Source of the DNA: Viscum album
Lineage: Eukaryota > Streptophyta > Magnoliopsida > Santalales > Viscaceae
Direction: 5' to 3'
Assembly: GCA_963277665.1 (NCBI GenBank)
Contig: OY728143.1
Location: forward strand, 230,259,591-230,323,590
DNA: 64,000 nt
The notes under the pieces are model-generated. The model ran no database searches and had not been told where the DNA came from. It saw only the letters and a program-made list of their open reading frames with translations. Shown here piece after piece: positions 37,876-51,254 of this stretch (positions within the stretch are counted from its first letter, which is position 1; each line of letters begins with the position of its first letter). The translations under genes were made by a program, and so were the position numbers.

Positions 37876-40800
37876 AACAATTACCTTGTGACGACTCGGT
37901 AGATCGATGAGAACCCAATAATGAGTATGGAACTGTCATAACGAAGCATGCATGGTTGATTTCACAGGTTGTGAAACGGCTGTGTATGCCAAAGTGGGAT
38001 TTTTTGAAATGGTTCTAAAGCTTTATTGGTTATTTTTTTTTTGGAAAAATGACTTTTTGGAAAACTAGTTCCAATTTCTATTGGATGATTTTGGTTACGA
38101 ATGGTTTTGGAAACTTGTTTATATTTAGTTATACACTGCTTTTGAGAAAATGTTTTATATAAACTATTTTTATATAATTGTTTCTAACTCTTTTATCCTA
38201 GTGGCGTGAGTAGGGAAGTCATTGGGAAAAAACTACTGAGTTTTATACTCACCCCTTCTTTGGAACATTGGTGCTTTTGTAGATTTCTCATTCTAAGACA
38301 CAGGTAATGGTAAGGCATCTCATTACTAGTGGTTCGTGGTGATGCTTGGGAGGTTTGGTGGTGCTTGGCGCATGGAGCTCGGTGGGGAGCCGTGGAGTGT
38401 GTCTTGGCTTGTTTTGGGTCTTTTGTTTATTCTTCCATTGGTACTCTGATTTTGTGTTTCACATATATTGGTTTGTGGAACAGTTTAGTTCTCTTTCAGT
38501 AATGCATGAGTTGGTCTTTTATTTTTTCATGCATCATTTAGGGAATTTTTGGTAATGCTTGGTTGGTTTACAGGTTATTTTTCAAAGGAAAAATTGTTCC
38601 CCACATGCATTGAAAACCTTCAGAATTTATTAGTAGCTTTTGGCACCTTGGGGATGTCTCTTAAGGCATAGTAATGACTCGTGGTACTCTCAAGATAATG
38701 AGAATTGGTGGGTCATTCCAGAGGAGGTATGGAATTCCCCATCTGTTACATACTCATTCTAATTCCTTCATCATAAGAATGTTCTGGAAAATAATTCAAA
38801 TAATCATTCATATTAACAAAATAATATAGAATATTTTTTAAAAAAATATAATCAATAAGAAAAATCAAAAATAGTAAATATTATCCAGTTGAATGGTAAT
38901 AATATTTTACAAACTACGAAAAAATAATAATAAACAATCAAAATATTTAATAAGTATGAGATAAATACAACATATCTTTTATGGATCATAATTTTAATAA
39001 TTTATTATAGCATCAGGGAATAAAATACTATTAAAATATCTTTAAAAAAATAGTAAAATAACCTTATCACGTTGTTAAATATTTTAATTTCTAAAAGATC
39101 AAAATACTTTTTTTAAAAATATTCTTTTAATTACTACAAAATAAACATTAAATAATTTATTGGTCATGATGTCTGAAAATATATTTCATGTCATACAGTT
39201 TAAATCAAATATTATTTTTACCTTTTTGGTAAAAGCCAAATGGGAATTATTTTGAAAATAAAACGAATATTCCATTAAAAATATTTTATAAAAATATATA
39301 ATTCGTAAAATTTACTTTAATAAATCATTTATAATAGTTGAAAATAATTTCATAAAATATTTCTAGAAAATAGGGGTTTTTGGTGAAAATGGATTTTCGA
39401 CCTAAGAGAGAAATGATGTGAGATTGTTTAAAATCATATAATCATTTGAAGTAAAAAAGTGAGTAAAAATGATATATTAAATGAAAAATATTATTAATAA
39501 TTATAGAATAAGAAAAATATATATATTTTCTAATTTAAATATCTAGAAAATTCCCCTTTGAAGAATTAAATAGAAATAATCCTGAATAATGAAGAGATTG
39601 TCAAATAAACCCTTACCACTTTGGTAAACTTATTATCATAATCCCCTTGGAAAAAATAACATAAAATGAAAAATAAAATACCTATAATATAAATGATTTC
39701 ATTATATAACATAAAAAATAAAATTATATACAACACATAAATGAAATAAGTGTGGAATATGATGAATTTATCAGGGGAAGTAAAAGTAAGATGCGAAACT
39801 GTTACCTGAGGTCAGATTTAATTTTTATGTATCTGTAACCCATGTATAATTGTTTTAGGCATATTTTTAATTTATAATATAAGAATAACAATTTTAATAA
39901 TATCATATATAATCCTACTGTAATATTTTATGACCAGTTAATTATATTTCACTATTTTCATTGTTGCAGGTGTTAATTGCATTGTTTTCTCATGTGCATT
40001 TTATCACGAGTGTTCCAATTCATGTGAATATGATATATATATATATATATATTATAAATAATGATAGAAATATAATAAAAATAATATCTACATGTTTGAA
40101 ACATTTTTAGAACCATTTATGTATTCTGGGAATGGAAAATGATTCACTTCACTATTTAGAGATAATAGGTAATACTTATGTAGGAGTGACGATATCATTA
40201 TGGTAACAAGTTAATCGGTAAGGAAGTGGGTGATATATTATTTTAAAGAATAAATATAAACTCATATAAATCACATATATCCACCAATATTTTTATTTTT
40301 TAGACTTCATGTAATTTATAAGTGAAAAACAAAATCACATCACTTCACAAGGCAATAGTCTACTAAACCCAAGAGCGAAATCAATGAGTTTAAAACCGAA
40401 TTGAAACTCAAAAGTTATGGTTGATTTCAAAATTAAATAAGCAGAATAAAATAATTAAAATCATATACATGTGGTGAATCCATCATTATATCTATCCATG
40501 AATGGTATTCATAGAAAATAATCTACATTTGTTCGTGAAGTGCTAGTCTGTCGTACACATGTGCAATAATTTATTTTTTCAATTCATTGAATTTTTGGAG
40601 GGTAAATATTAGAAAATAAAAATAAAAATATAAAAATATATATTAAAAACACGTTTTACTATATTTTATCTGTTAATACTTAATTTTTCTTTGCAATATA
40701 TTATTGAAAATGAGTCACCATTATTAAGATAATTACTAACTCAAGGTGAAACCTCAATTGGATATACTTTTATGGAATGTGGGGATTGTCTTTTGGGAGT

Positions 40801-40903
40801 ACCACTAGCTCAAGTATGTGACTACAGATGATAGGGGGAGAATATGGTTGGTTGTTTTAAAAAAATGTCTTTTGAGTTTGGAATATGTGATGGGAGTGAC
40901 TTC

Positions 40904-40914
40904 CATTTTATATT
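40904..40914 (-). promoter_or_regulatory. TATA box in the L3 3' LTR
   Basis: The minus strand reads AAATATAAAATG. It pairs with the box at 47,272-47,282 in the other LTR (offset 6,368) and corresponds to TATAAAAG in L2. Confidence 0.5.
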
Positions 40915-42005
40915 TGGGGGAAAGGGAACCCTATGTGAAATTACATGGAAATTTTCATTAATAATCCATAATTATAGTCATTCAAAAGAAAAATTAATTC
41001 AAATGACCCTATATTCTAAATTGGTATCGATATATTGAAAATATGGCCATCTGATAATTTTTTTACACATTTTTAGGTCATTTTTATCCCTTATCTTCTT
41101 AGTTTAACCCCACGGTAATCCCATTTTTACATAAACGATAGTAATTAATTCTTACTGCTTTCCATAATCATTTTTTTTTCAAATAAAATATTTAGATTAT
41201 TATAAAATATATATAATTATGAATCCAAATATTGGAACCATATTTAAATATTTCATTCAAATATGGAGTAAATTTTTAATTTAAAATTAATCATGTATAC
41301 GTGATGAGAAATGCAACTTTCCTAGGGAAACTATTCCAACGATTTCAATGTTTTTATACAAGAATTATATTTTAAAATTTTTACAATGAACAAAATCATA
41401 TTGATTGAAATATATTTTAACTTATTTTATATTTAATCCAATTATAAATATAATTTAAATTCATAAATAATTTAAATTACAATAAATTTTTCAATTATAA
41501 TTCAGTATTTTTCTCTATTCATATAAAAATGAATCATTTCAGAAAAATTACAAAAAATTACAAAAAATATAATTATAATATTATTATTTCTAAAATAAAT
41601 TATTTTTACAAATAAATATAATTTATTTTTAAAAATATAATTTTAAATTTTGTGCTCAGATCACCACTAAAACATTATTCAGAAAAAATACAGTTTTTAG
41701 AAAACATTTAATTTTGTAATAAATGAATAATATTTTATTTCTGGTAAATAAATAACCATAATTTTAATAATTTTCATAAAATTATTCATAATTAAAAATA
41801 AAATGTTGTTATTATAATTTTATATTATAATATAGTTCATTTAGACACAGGGTTGCATGTCCCTAATGCTATTCAGTGATTGCATTTAATTTTTAAAAAA
41901 TATTTCATAAATTATATAGTGTATTAATTCCTTATAATTAATGTGTGGCTTTGCATACATGAAATATAAATTTATTTTATCCTTTTAAAATATCATGGTA
42001 TTACA

Positions 42006-42016
42006 TTCTCCCCAAC
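42006..42016 (-). other. Polypurine tract of L3
   Basis: GTTGGGGAGAA on the minus strand, directly before the LTR start TGTAATACC. GGGGAGAA-TGTAA is the usual PPT/LTR junction form in Tekay-type elements. Confidence 0.65.
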
Positions 42017-44413
42017 TAATATTAATTTCATTCTCTTAATTTAAAATGGATCTCAGTTATCAATGGTTTAATTTTTTAAATACCATTATTGTAAACATAT
42101 CATTGTAAAAGTGTTAATAAAACACCCTATTAATTTGAAATATATGGATATATGAAAGAAATTTTAAATAGAAAATAAATTTGATTACATGTAGGATAAC
42201 ATTGATGGGAAATGAAAACATTTACAATGAAAATAATCATAAACAATTACTAATAGTGATATAGGTTATTAATCCGAAGAAGATGAATGATCAACAAAAA
42301 TTTAATGACTAAAAAACCATATATATATATCCTGATTTAAAATACCATATGATTCATAGAATATAAATGTAAAAATATAACATTATTTTCAATATAATTT
42401 TTGGAATATTATGGAATTATTTGACTATTTATGATTATAAGTAAATGTGCTTACTTGATACGTTACTATTTCTTAAGAACACTTAGATATTATGGTTATG
42501 CATCTATATATTCCAAATTCATCTCTTACTCTATGAAATAAATATCCACAAATATGTTTTTTATTTAGGATGCAATAAATTCACATTTAACTAGTCATAA
42601 TATCTATAATAGTTTGACAAGTCATTAATTCTATCTGTAATTTTTAATATGATAAAAATTTTAGCATTGGTTATCCAATATGAAGAACTTTATATATATT
42701 AATGTAATACAATAATGTCTAATCCTCTTCTAATGTTTAACATAAACCATTTCATAAACGGTTAATCTTATGAACATTGTAAAAAAGTATTATAAAAAAA
42801 TATAGAAAAAAGGTCATGGAATTTCTAAAATGAACAAATCTTTATTCCCCTAAAAATCATTATGTTTCAATTAATTGTCACATACCAAACATGTGAGTAC
42901 CTTCATCAGACATACTCTTGAATGAAGTTAAAAATATGAATTACCATCAAAACTTATTATAAGTATTAATGATCACATATTCCTTAGGTAAAACACATAT
43001 TTTTTTTCATAATTCTTAAATAAAAAATAATGAAAACTAAGGATATGATAGAATAATCTAATTTGTCAAAAAATTATTATTTTTTTCTTAAGGTAATCTA
43101 TAATATCCAATTCTATTTTTCTAGATCACTATTAACTTTATCATAAAATCATTATCATAACATCAGGAACATTTTATGTTTTTTCTATCCTTAAATCACG
43201 AGTTTTATATGAAGATCAACATGTCATTGTATAACTATTGTTGGTCATAATTATCAATGAATATATTAGTTCATATCCTTAATGAAATTTCGATGTAGTA
43301 AAATCCCTAATTATTTAGTTACTCTTAAAAAAATGATTTTACTTATAAAAAAATCGAATTAAATAATTCTTCAATTGGAAAATAATAATATTGATCATTC
43401 AAATTCATTTGTATCCATATATAAATATTTTCCTCTGACTTTTAGATTATATTATGATATATTCCATTGAAACTTGGGTATTTTGTTAGTTTGGTGTTAT
43501 ATCTCTTTAAAATTAAATAATTATACATTGGAAACTTTTTTTTATCCCTTGAAATCAAGAGCATGGTTTCGCCTCTCTAAACTTTTCAATAAATTTCATT
43601 CCCATTAAAACAATTACTAGGGTATTCCTTTCTACAATATTCAAATGTGGGAAATCCATATATTCAATCATCCCTTTATATATATATATATATATATATA
43701 TTTTCTTACTGTAATTATATAGATTTCATTCAAATCCATAATTGTAATATAATTATCTCTCTCTATTTGTTGAACATTATTCCATGTCTTCATATAATGA
43801 GGATGATTCAAAGAAAACTTCCCTTTAAATGATTTGATTAATACCATCAATGAAATAATCATTATTACACTTTTGATTTTGTGAGATAATTTTGTTCGCA
43901 TTACATATGTTAGGACCTATTTCATATTTATGAAATAAACTAAATTAGATCATATAATTATGAAAGAAAGAATAATCCCAAAATAATTTCAATATAAAAC
44001 ATAAATTGAAAAAAACCATAATATTCTTTTAATCATAAAAATTGTTTCTTTGGGGAAATCCTTATTTTTAAGTCATTCAGAAACATTTGTAAATAAAATT
44101 TTAATTATCCAAATAATATCACTAAGTTGTGTCAAGCTAGGTTCATAGTAAGCCTCATTGTTTTTCACTAGTTGATGATTAGGTAAAGACCAATTATACC
44201 TTTTCAAAGATATTACCCCAGTTATATCTGTTCCAGAACAACATCCAATTATAGTGTCAATAGAGGGATGTATCGATAGGAAAAACCACATAATATCTTC
44301 TTTATGAAAAAAATTAATTTTCATAAATACTTATCATCAAAATCTATCATAGGGTTATGTTACTTAATATTTCATTTCTTAATTATAGTTCCCAATGTTT
44401 CTCTTCAACATCA
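42017..44413 (-). other. Interior of L3, non-coding
   Basis: The beginning (below 44,413) and the end (above 42,017) align with the L2 interior. No capsid, zinc knuckle, protease, transcriptase or integrase motif is readable in any frame. One sense-strand open frame of 83 codons (44,073-44,324) begins about 100 bases after the primer site, where gag would start; its translation resembles no domain I know. It may be the eroded trace of a gag start or chance. Another AT repeat lies at 43,678-43,700. Confidence 0.6.
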
Positions 44414-44425
44414 TATGATACAAAC
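44414..44425 (-). other. Primer-binding site of L3 (degraded tRNA-Met type)
   Basis: Next to the LTR end CTTTACA the minus strand reads TTTGTATCATATG, which keeps TATCA of TGGTATCAGAGC. The leader that follows (GATGTTGAAGAGAAACATTGG) matches L2, which confirms the position. Confidence 0.6.
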
Positions 44426-47400
44426 TGTAAAGACCCTGGCCCTAATATCCTTGAGGTGGTGTCTAATTCATTATAATAACACGAGATGTAGTGAGTTATG
44501 TACTGATTGATCGAATAGTTTAGTATTTTTGTAAATCATGATACATATTGGAAGTTAGCGTTATATTTTAAAATATAAAATAAACAAAGGGGTCTTCTTC
44601 TTAATTCCAATAATCCCCTTATCATATCCCTTAAGATTAATCAAAAAATATATCCCAGTATCATGGAGATATTAATTTAATAGAAAGGGGTTTGATGAGA
44701 TGCTCTGTAAGTGTTCGTTTAAAAATTAAGATAAAAAGATAATAATAATAAACAAGAAATGTTAAATAGATTATTTAAAATCCAACTAATCAATAATTTG
44801 AGCGTAATTTGTCATGAATAAAATAGAATCAAATAATTCCATATACATAATCACATGTGATTGAAACATGACCATATATATTCAAAATAACTAAATAATC
44901 ATATCATAATGATGTAAAACATAATGTTCAACATCTAAAGCATACCATCTTGGCTTGTTCCATGAACTTTAATAATTTCGAGTCTTGTTTCACGATATCA
45001 AATATCATCAATTTTTATCCCAAAACATCTATATAAATTTACAAGGACTCATCTAAAACGATATTTAGTTTTTTGTGAAACATATAGATGCATTGAGAAC
45101 TAAACTAGGCCCCACCCATCACATACGAAGACTAATGAAATCCACTTATGATAGCGTTAATATATAATACACATTAAACTTCAAATTTATAAACTGAAAT
45201 ATTAAATATTGATAGTATCCCCTGTCAATAAACATAATTATAAACCATCTAGTGTAATGTGGTGAATGGTAATACAATTTAAACCCAAAATCATACTACT
45301 AATAAACCATCGAAAGAATGAATAAGGATGATATAATTAAAACATATCCCTTGTGGATCATATTTTAAATAAAGGTTTGATGAGTAAAATTAAAATAATC
45401 ATCATTATTTTTTTATGGAAAATAACCTTTTCACATTGAAAATATTATTAATGAGAAAAGTTGAAAAAAAAATTAATACACATTTAATTGAAAATATCCA
45501 CTAAATACATTTAAAATATACTTTAAAACATTGATTGGTCATAATGGTGGGAAATTATTTTCATGCCATGAACATCAAAACAATTATTTTATTTGCATTT
45601 TTAGTAAAGGGAAAACTAATTTTTTTTAAAAAAATCATGGATATTCATTTAAAAAAAATTTAACAGCTAAAATGGGATATCATTTCATTAACAAATAATT
45701 TTGAAAATGTTAATAACAATTTCAAACATAATTAGAAAACAAGGGGTTTTATTAAAAAATATTTAGGATTGAAGAGAGAAATTAAGATGGATTTTGTTAA
45801 AAATAATTTCATAAACATCTTAAATAAAAAAGAGAGTAGAAATGGTTATATTAGCATAAAAATTTCATTATTAATGAAACGTTAAGAACATATATTTATT
45901 TTAAGATATTAATACGAAAAAATTTATCAAGAGAGACTTAAATAAAAACAATCCTGAATTGTGATGATATTGTCAAATAAACATATAACTCATTTCTAAA
46001 TTTTGATTCATAATACCAAAGAGTTAAATAGTATTAAATAATACATTAAATTCAATAAAGTTGAATAAATTCATGGTATAACATTTACAATTTTTGTATT
46101 TACACCACTAAAAATAAATTAGTGGTGAATATTGTATATATCTCATGAAAGTAAAAGTAAGAAAATAATCCTTTACATCAGGTTTAATTTCTCTCAAAAA
46201 TATCCAGAACAATTTTATAATGGTTTTATTAATGATATTATTTTATAAACATCTATAATAATATTTATAATTTCATATAGGATCCTCTTAAAACATTTTT
46301 CCTCCGTTTTGTTAATAATATTTAATAATTTTCATAGTTTCGAGTGTTAATCGTCTTGTTTTATAATGTTAGTTTTATCCAATTGATATTTGAATTATTT
46401 ATATGATATATAAATATCAACTCAACAATTATAATAATATTATAAGTATATTAATTACTCATTATATACATTTTAAGAACAATTTATGACGGTCATGAAT
46501 AGAAAATGACTTTCATCACTTTGGGGAGATGTTATGTTGTATATAGGTATGAGCGAAGATATCATTACATTACCAATAATAATGGTAAAATTTTTGTTGA
46601 AATATTAAATTTATAAAATAAATATCATCTCATTTATGTCACAAAATATTTATTAATTTTATCATTATTACATTTCATGTAACATGTATGTGAAAAAGAA
46701 ATCAAATTGCTTCGTGAGGCAGATGTACGTTGTCCACACAAGTGACATTATCATATTCAAAATAGATTATATCATAAGATGGTAAAAGATATATTAAATT
46801 TAAAAATCATAATAATATCACAAATATTATATATGTGTGTAAAAGTAAACATTATATCAATCCATGGAAGGTGGAGATATAAAAAAACTAGATTAGTGTG
46901 TGAGGCGGTCATTATCGATACACATGGTCAATTAATTAATTTCCTATTTAATGGTAGTAAAAATTGATAAATATAATTAATTAAAAATATAAAATAAGAA
47001 TATATATTAGATGATTTTTTTCTTCTATAGTAATCATTATTCCATAATAAAAATATTTAGACGTAGAAATAAAATGATTGAGTGTTGTTATGTAAATTTC
47101 CCTCTCTAATACAAACCTCATTCTGATATCCTCTTTAGGACCCTAGGGTTAGTCTATTGGGATGTAAAAAGTTATATAATGTGACTATGGATGTTGGGGA
47201 GATAATTTTAAGGATTTATTTTTTTTGGAAAAGTGATTTGTGGTTGTCCAGAAGCTAGGGAAGTGGGTTTCTTTTTATATAAGGGTAAATGGAACCCTTT
47301 AAGAAATTATTATAAAATTACCAAAAGTAACTAAAATGAAAAATACATTAAAATTAAATATTATTTAAAATAAAAATATATTTTAAATGGGAATTATATG

Positions 47401-48372
47401 GTTGATATATTGAAATCAATTATGATTTTTTACTTGTTGTAATATACTTGTTAACCCTGATATTGTAATTTTAACACCATAGTAAACTCATTTTTACCTT
47501 AATTGTGATAATTAGTTTTTCTATTTTTCTCTATTCATTTTGGTAAAATGTAATTTAAAAATATTAGAAAAATTGAATTATTCCTATTAACAATATGAAA
47601 TCCATTTTGTAAATTTACTCACTGATGTGGGAAAATGTAATTAAAAAACAATCTTATAGAAATCATGAGAAAGAGTGTTTTAAAATAGGAAATGTTCAAA
47701 AGAATACAATATGTTTTTTATCAAAATAAACTTTTAAAATTTTTCTAATGACAAAAATTGGATTAATAAACATAAAATTTAACTATTTTTTATTTATTTC
47801 AACTTAAAATTACACATTAACATTTTAAATAATTTAAATTTAGATGCAGATTTAAATAATAATAAAGTATTATTCACTACTCATCGGAAAACAAAACAGT
47901 ACACAAAAATACTAAAAATTTATCATAATCTAATTTTTTATATTTTTATTTGAATAGGAATTATTAATTTTTTCAAATAAATTTTATAAATGTTTTAATA
48001 ATTAGTTTTAAATTATTATTTCAAATTATGACTAAACCATATTTTTGAACACATATATATATTTTAGGAAACATTTCTTTTTATTTATAATTATTCCTTC
48101 TTTATTTATAATCCATAGATAAAAATAATTTTCTTAATTCACTAATAAAAAATCATACCAACCCACTTAAGAAAGAGATTATAATTCCATAATATATTAT
48201 TGTTCATTTTGACTCGGGGTTGTTAGTTTCACATGTTATCGAACATATTAAATTTATTTAAAATGAAATATTTTTTCAGGTCTCACATATTATCTATTTT
48301 TTGTGGTTGGTGTTGTGTGTCATATATTCTATCGATGAAAATGTTCTTATTTTAAAATCTCTAGGTGTTAAA
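44426..48372 (-). repeat. 5' LTR of L3 (3,947 bp)
   Basis: Partner of 35,903-42,005. Its plus-strand left edge is TGTAAAGACCCTGG. Its minus-strand start has decayed to TTTAACACC, the same form as the L2 5' LTR start. The minus-strand TATA box TATATAAAAAG is at 47,272-47,282. Confidence 0.75.
47272..47282 (-). promoter_or_regulatory. TATA box of L3 5' LTR
   Basis: TATATAAAAAG on the minus strand followed by AAACCCACTTCCC, matching the L2 promoter patch (TATAAAAGGCCACCACTTCC). It lies about 1.1 kb from the LTR start. Confidence 0.55.
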
Positions 48373-51254
48373 TAATTTATTTAAAATTAAATATTTAATA
48401 TGGTGGAGATGTTTGAAGATATGGTGTGATATTTATGTGTGACAGTGTATTTCTTTTATCATTAGATTACAATGAAAAGGATGAAGTGTAAGATGTGGCT
48501 CAATCATATACATAAATAATTAATTATAATAAAAATTTGACTATATCTTAGCATAGGATATAAAATTTATATATAAAACATAAATTTTTGGTTTATGGGA
48601 TAAAAACTGAGATATATTTATAATAGAGTGAAAATTTGACGTTAACTTCAGAACATATTAATCTGATATTTTTTGTTACAACCATAAAGGAAAATGGAAA
48701 TGTGGTTGAGATGATTTATAAACATAAGATCATTTAAATTTTTCATCGTAAACATATATAAAAAATTATAATCATTAATGAGGTTTATAAGAATAATAAA
48801 AAAATTATAATAAATTTTTGATGAGTTTTAATTACTTTTATAATATTGAATTATCAATTGAATTATTTTGTACTAGAGAGATAACAATTTTTTTAGAAGT
48901 GCTGTAGATGTAAAAACTAAAATAACTAAAATACATTGAACATGATATAGTCTTTGAGAACTCTTATTCCATATATTTTAAATATTATACTGATGAGAAA
49001 TCATAATACAGTCAAACATATTTGAATAAAAAAATAATTTAGTAAATATTTATAGACTTCAAAAGGTATATATTTCTATAAAATCATTCCGATCATATAA
49101 ATTATATACTTTCCAGGAGGTAAAAAATTAGTTACATGGTAATAGTATAAACTAACACAATTATCCTTAACAATTATGTATGAATATAGTAATAGATATA
49201 ATATTTATAAATATTACTTTTTTACTCTTATATTTATTCATTAATCATAAATTTGATTTTTAAAAAAATAATTGATTTATACATTAAAACATTAATTAAT
49301 GTGAACTTATGTTTTTTTGGATAATTTTTACCATTAATTTTTAAATTTTTATTATTAATTTTATTAAAGGTCATTTTGGTTTTACTAATTTTCATACCAG
49401 GAGAAATTATAATTTTTGGAGCTTTTAATAAAATATAATTTATTATTCTGGTTGGCATTCTAGATAAATCTTTGAATGTAGAATATCAACTAATTATTGA
49501 GAACATAAATTATAGTAAGATTAATATTTCTTATTCTTATAACACAATATTGCAAATTTCTCATAAACAAATTTTATCATTTATTGAGTATTTTTATTTT
49601 TTCTATTTTCCGAGGTAACATATTATAATTACATTCCAAAAAATAATAATTATCATATTTAAGTGATTTGAAATAATAGTTTATGTCGAATAATACTTTG
49701 ACAAACATATGGGAAAAGAACAAAGATTAAAATTCACCCTATATAATGGATGTGGAACATTGATAGTGTTGTCACCATTTATGTTAAATCAGTACCAATA
49801 TTTTATTTTGACATTCATATATATATATTTTATTTTTATTCCATATTTAGGTGAAATGAATTGATACTACTTTATCATTAAAGAATGTTCCCCATATATG
49901 TGTCCAATTGTTTTGATTCACTAAATAATGATGTAATTATATTTAATTGAGGGAGTATATTATGTCACATGACTGTAATATCTATTGTTTTACATATGTA
50001 TAATCATGAAATTTAATTTATATACTATTTTTTATTAGATAAATATTGTAACATTCATTGTACCTCATAGTATTTTTTACTTATGTTGAAGAAATTATTG
50101 GAAGTAATATAAATATTTGTTGAAGGTGAGATATTGTAAATGTCATTTATAATACTAAAAAAATCAATTTATTTCAATTAGAATATATATTTGGATACCC
50201 AAAAAAATTAGGGAAAAGTGAATAATATGAAAAATAATGATTTCAAAATTCCCTTTGAATTGATTTAGGGGGTCCTAATACCAATAAATGGAAATAAGGA
50301 TACCATCGATATCCTTGATATTTAAAGTCATTAATTATTGGGTTAGTAAATTTAATATATTTTTTACTTTTTAGGACTACATGGATGTTTTATATTATGA
50401 TACATTGTAGTTAAAAATACTTCTATATTTTGGGAAAATATATTACATTTTACTAAATATTATGGAGAAAAAATTGAAAAATAGATCATGATATGTGGAA
50501 AATTATATAGAATACCCCTAAGGATATTGTATTCATTTCATAAATGATTTTTTTATGATTTAATTAACTGAATATTATATAAACGAGGAAATAAATTTTA
50601 AAATATGAATGAAAATATGAGAATAAACATGATAACTAAAAAGAAATTAAAGGGGCCTATATTTAATATGGTTGGTATTGGTCCAGTTATAATGAAGTAG
50701 AATGGGTATTTGAAATTAAATGAGACTAAAAATAGAATTATTGATAAATATAAAGATGACTGTTCTAGAAATGTATATGAGATAAGATAGAATTTTGAAA
50801 TAGAATGATGTAGGATTTAATACTTATATTTATATAAATTAGATGTTTACAATCAAAATTATTAATATATTATCTAAAATAAAAAGAAATGATAGTATAA
50901 GTTTAATAAATTATGAAAAATTCAAGGGCTAATATTTCACCAGTTATAAACAGATTAACGAACTGGACATGTAAAGAATTTTAAGAATGAAAAAAAATTT
51001 CACACAATATTCTTCAATTGTAGGGATGTGAAAATTCATTGGAGTTAGTAATTATTTCTATAGATAACAATTACTACCATTTATAGGTATGGTTGAAATA
51101 TTATCATATCAATGAAGGGATAATGATGATGTATGAAATATGTAGTAAACTATACTTATAGAACAATAAGGTGTAGAAATGAAGGAATCTCCTGAAGGTA
51201 AATATTCTTCACCAGACTGATCTAAATAAACATATTCAAATCCACCTTCATCAT
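48373..51254. other. AT-rich stretch between L3 and element B
   Basis: No gene or RNA is visible. At about 50,267-50,290 the plus strand reads GATTTAGGGGGTCCTAATACC, which resembles the PPT/LTR-start junction of L2 and L3. A further LARD-like LTR may therefore start at about 50,278 and be cut by element B at 51,255. This is weak evidence. The short open frames, such as 49,234-49,458 (minus), look like chance. Confidence 0.4.

Larger units (their letters stand above)
36574..38750 (+). mobile_element. Solo-LTR-like insertion in the L3 3' LTR
   Basis: This 2,177-bp block is clearly less AT-rich than its surroundings and interrupts an otherwise continuous alignment between the L3 LTRs. It starts TGG and ends TGTTACA, the terminal form of many plant LTRs. 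Flanks TACAC (left) and TACTC (right) may be a decayed 5-bp duplication. A segment at 38,200-38,310 (TTTATACTCACCCC, then GTGCTTTTGTAG) resembles the layout of Tekay-type LTRs, so I read it as plus strand. It has no coding motif; the open frames at 37,583-37,939 (minus) and 38,346-38,555 (plus) resemble nothing. The alternative is a non-LTR insertion of unknown type. Confidence 0.6.
35903..42005 (-). repeat. 3' LTR of L3, split by an insertion (3.92 kb without it)
   Basis: Shared landmarks with the 5' LTR: GATGCTCAGTAAG at 36,170 with GATGCTCTGTAAG at 44,699; GATGCATTGAG at 36,550 and 45,087; AAAATAACCTTATCAC at 39,055 with a near match at 45,419; AGTAAAAGTAAG at 39,779 and 46,150; a GTGTTAAT word at 39,970 and 46,345. 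The minus-strand start reads TGTAATACC at 42,005. The insertion occupies 36,574-38,750. Confidence 0.75.
35903..48372 (-). mobile_element. L3: complete LARD-like LTR element, same family as L2
   Basis: Two direct copies flank a 2.42-kb interior: 35,903-42,005 (containing a 2.18-kb insertion) and 44,426-48,372. The offset between copies is 8,523-8,537 before the insertion and 6,364-6,373 after it. On the minus strand a primer-site remnant follows the 44,426 end and a purine tract precedes 42,005, so the element reads right to left. The LTR end, leader and pre-PPT sequence match L2, so both belong to one family. Sampled LTR identity is roughly 65-70%, indicating great age. No matching target-site duplication was seen. 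Confidence 0.78.

Noticed and set aside
37583..37939. 118-codon open frame (minus) in the solo LTR
   Set aside because: Its translation reflects the tandem repeats and AT hairpins; no protein family likeness.
43678..43700. AT-repeat run as a possible functional element
   Set aside because: Simple dinucleotide slippage in AT-rich DNA; no associated structure.
4662..51254. Organelle-derived DNA insertion, because of very high AT content
   Set aside because: No organelle gene, rRNA or tRNA is readable, and the internal LTR-pair structure explains most of it.
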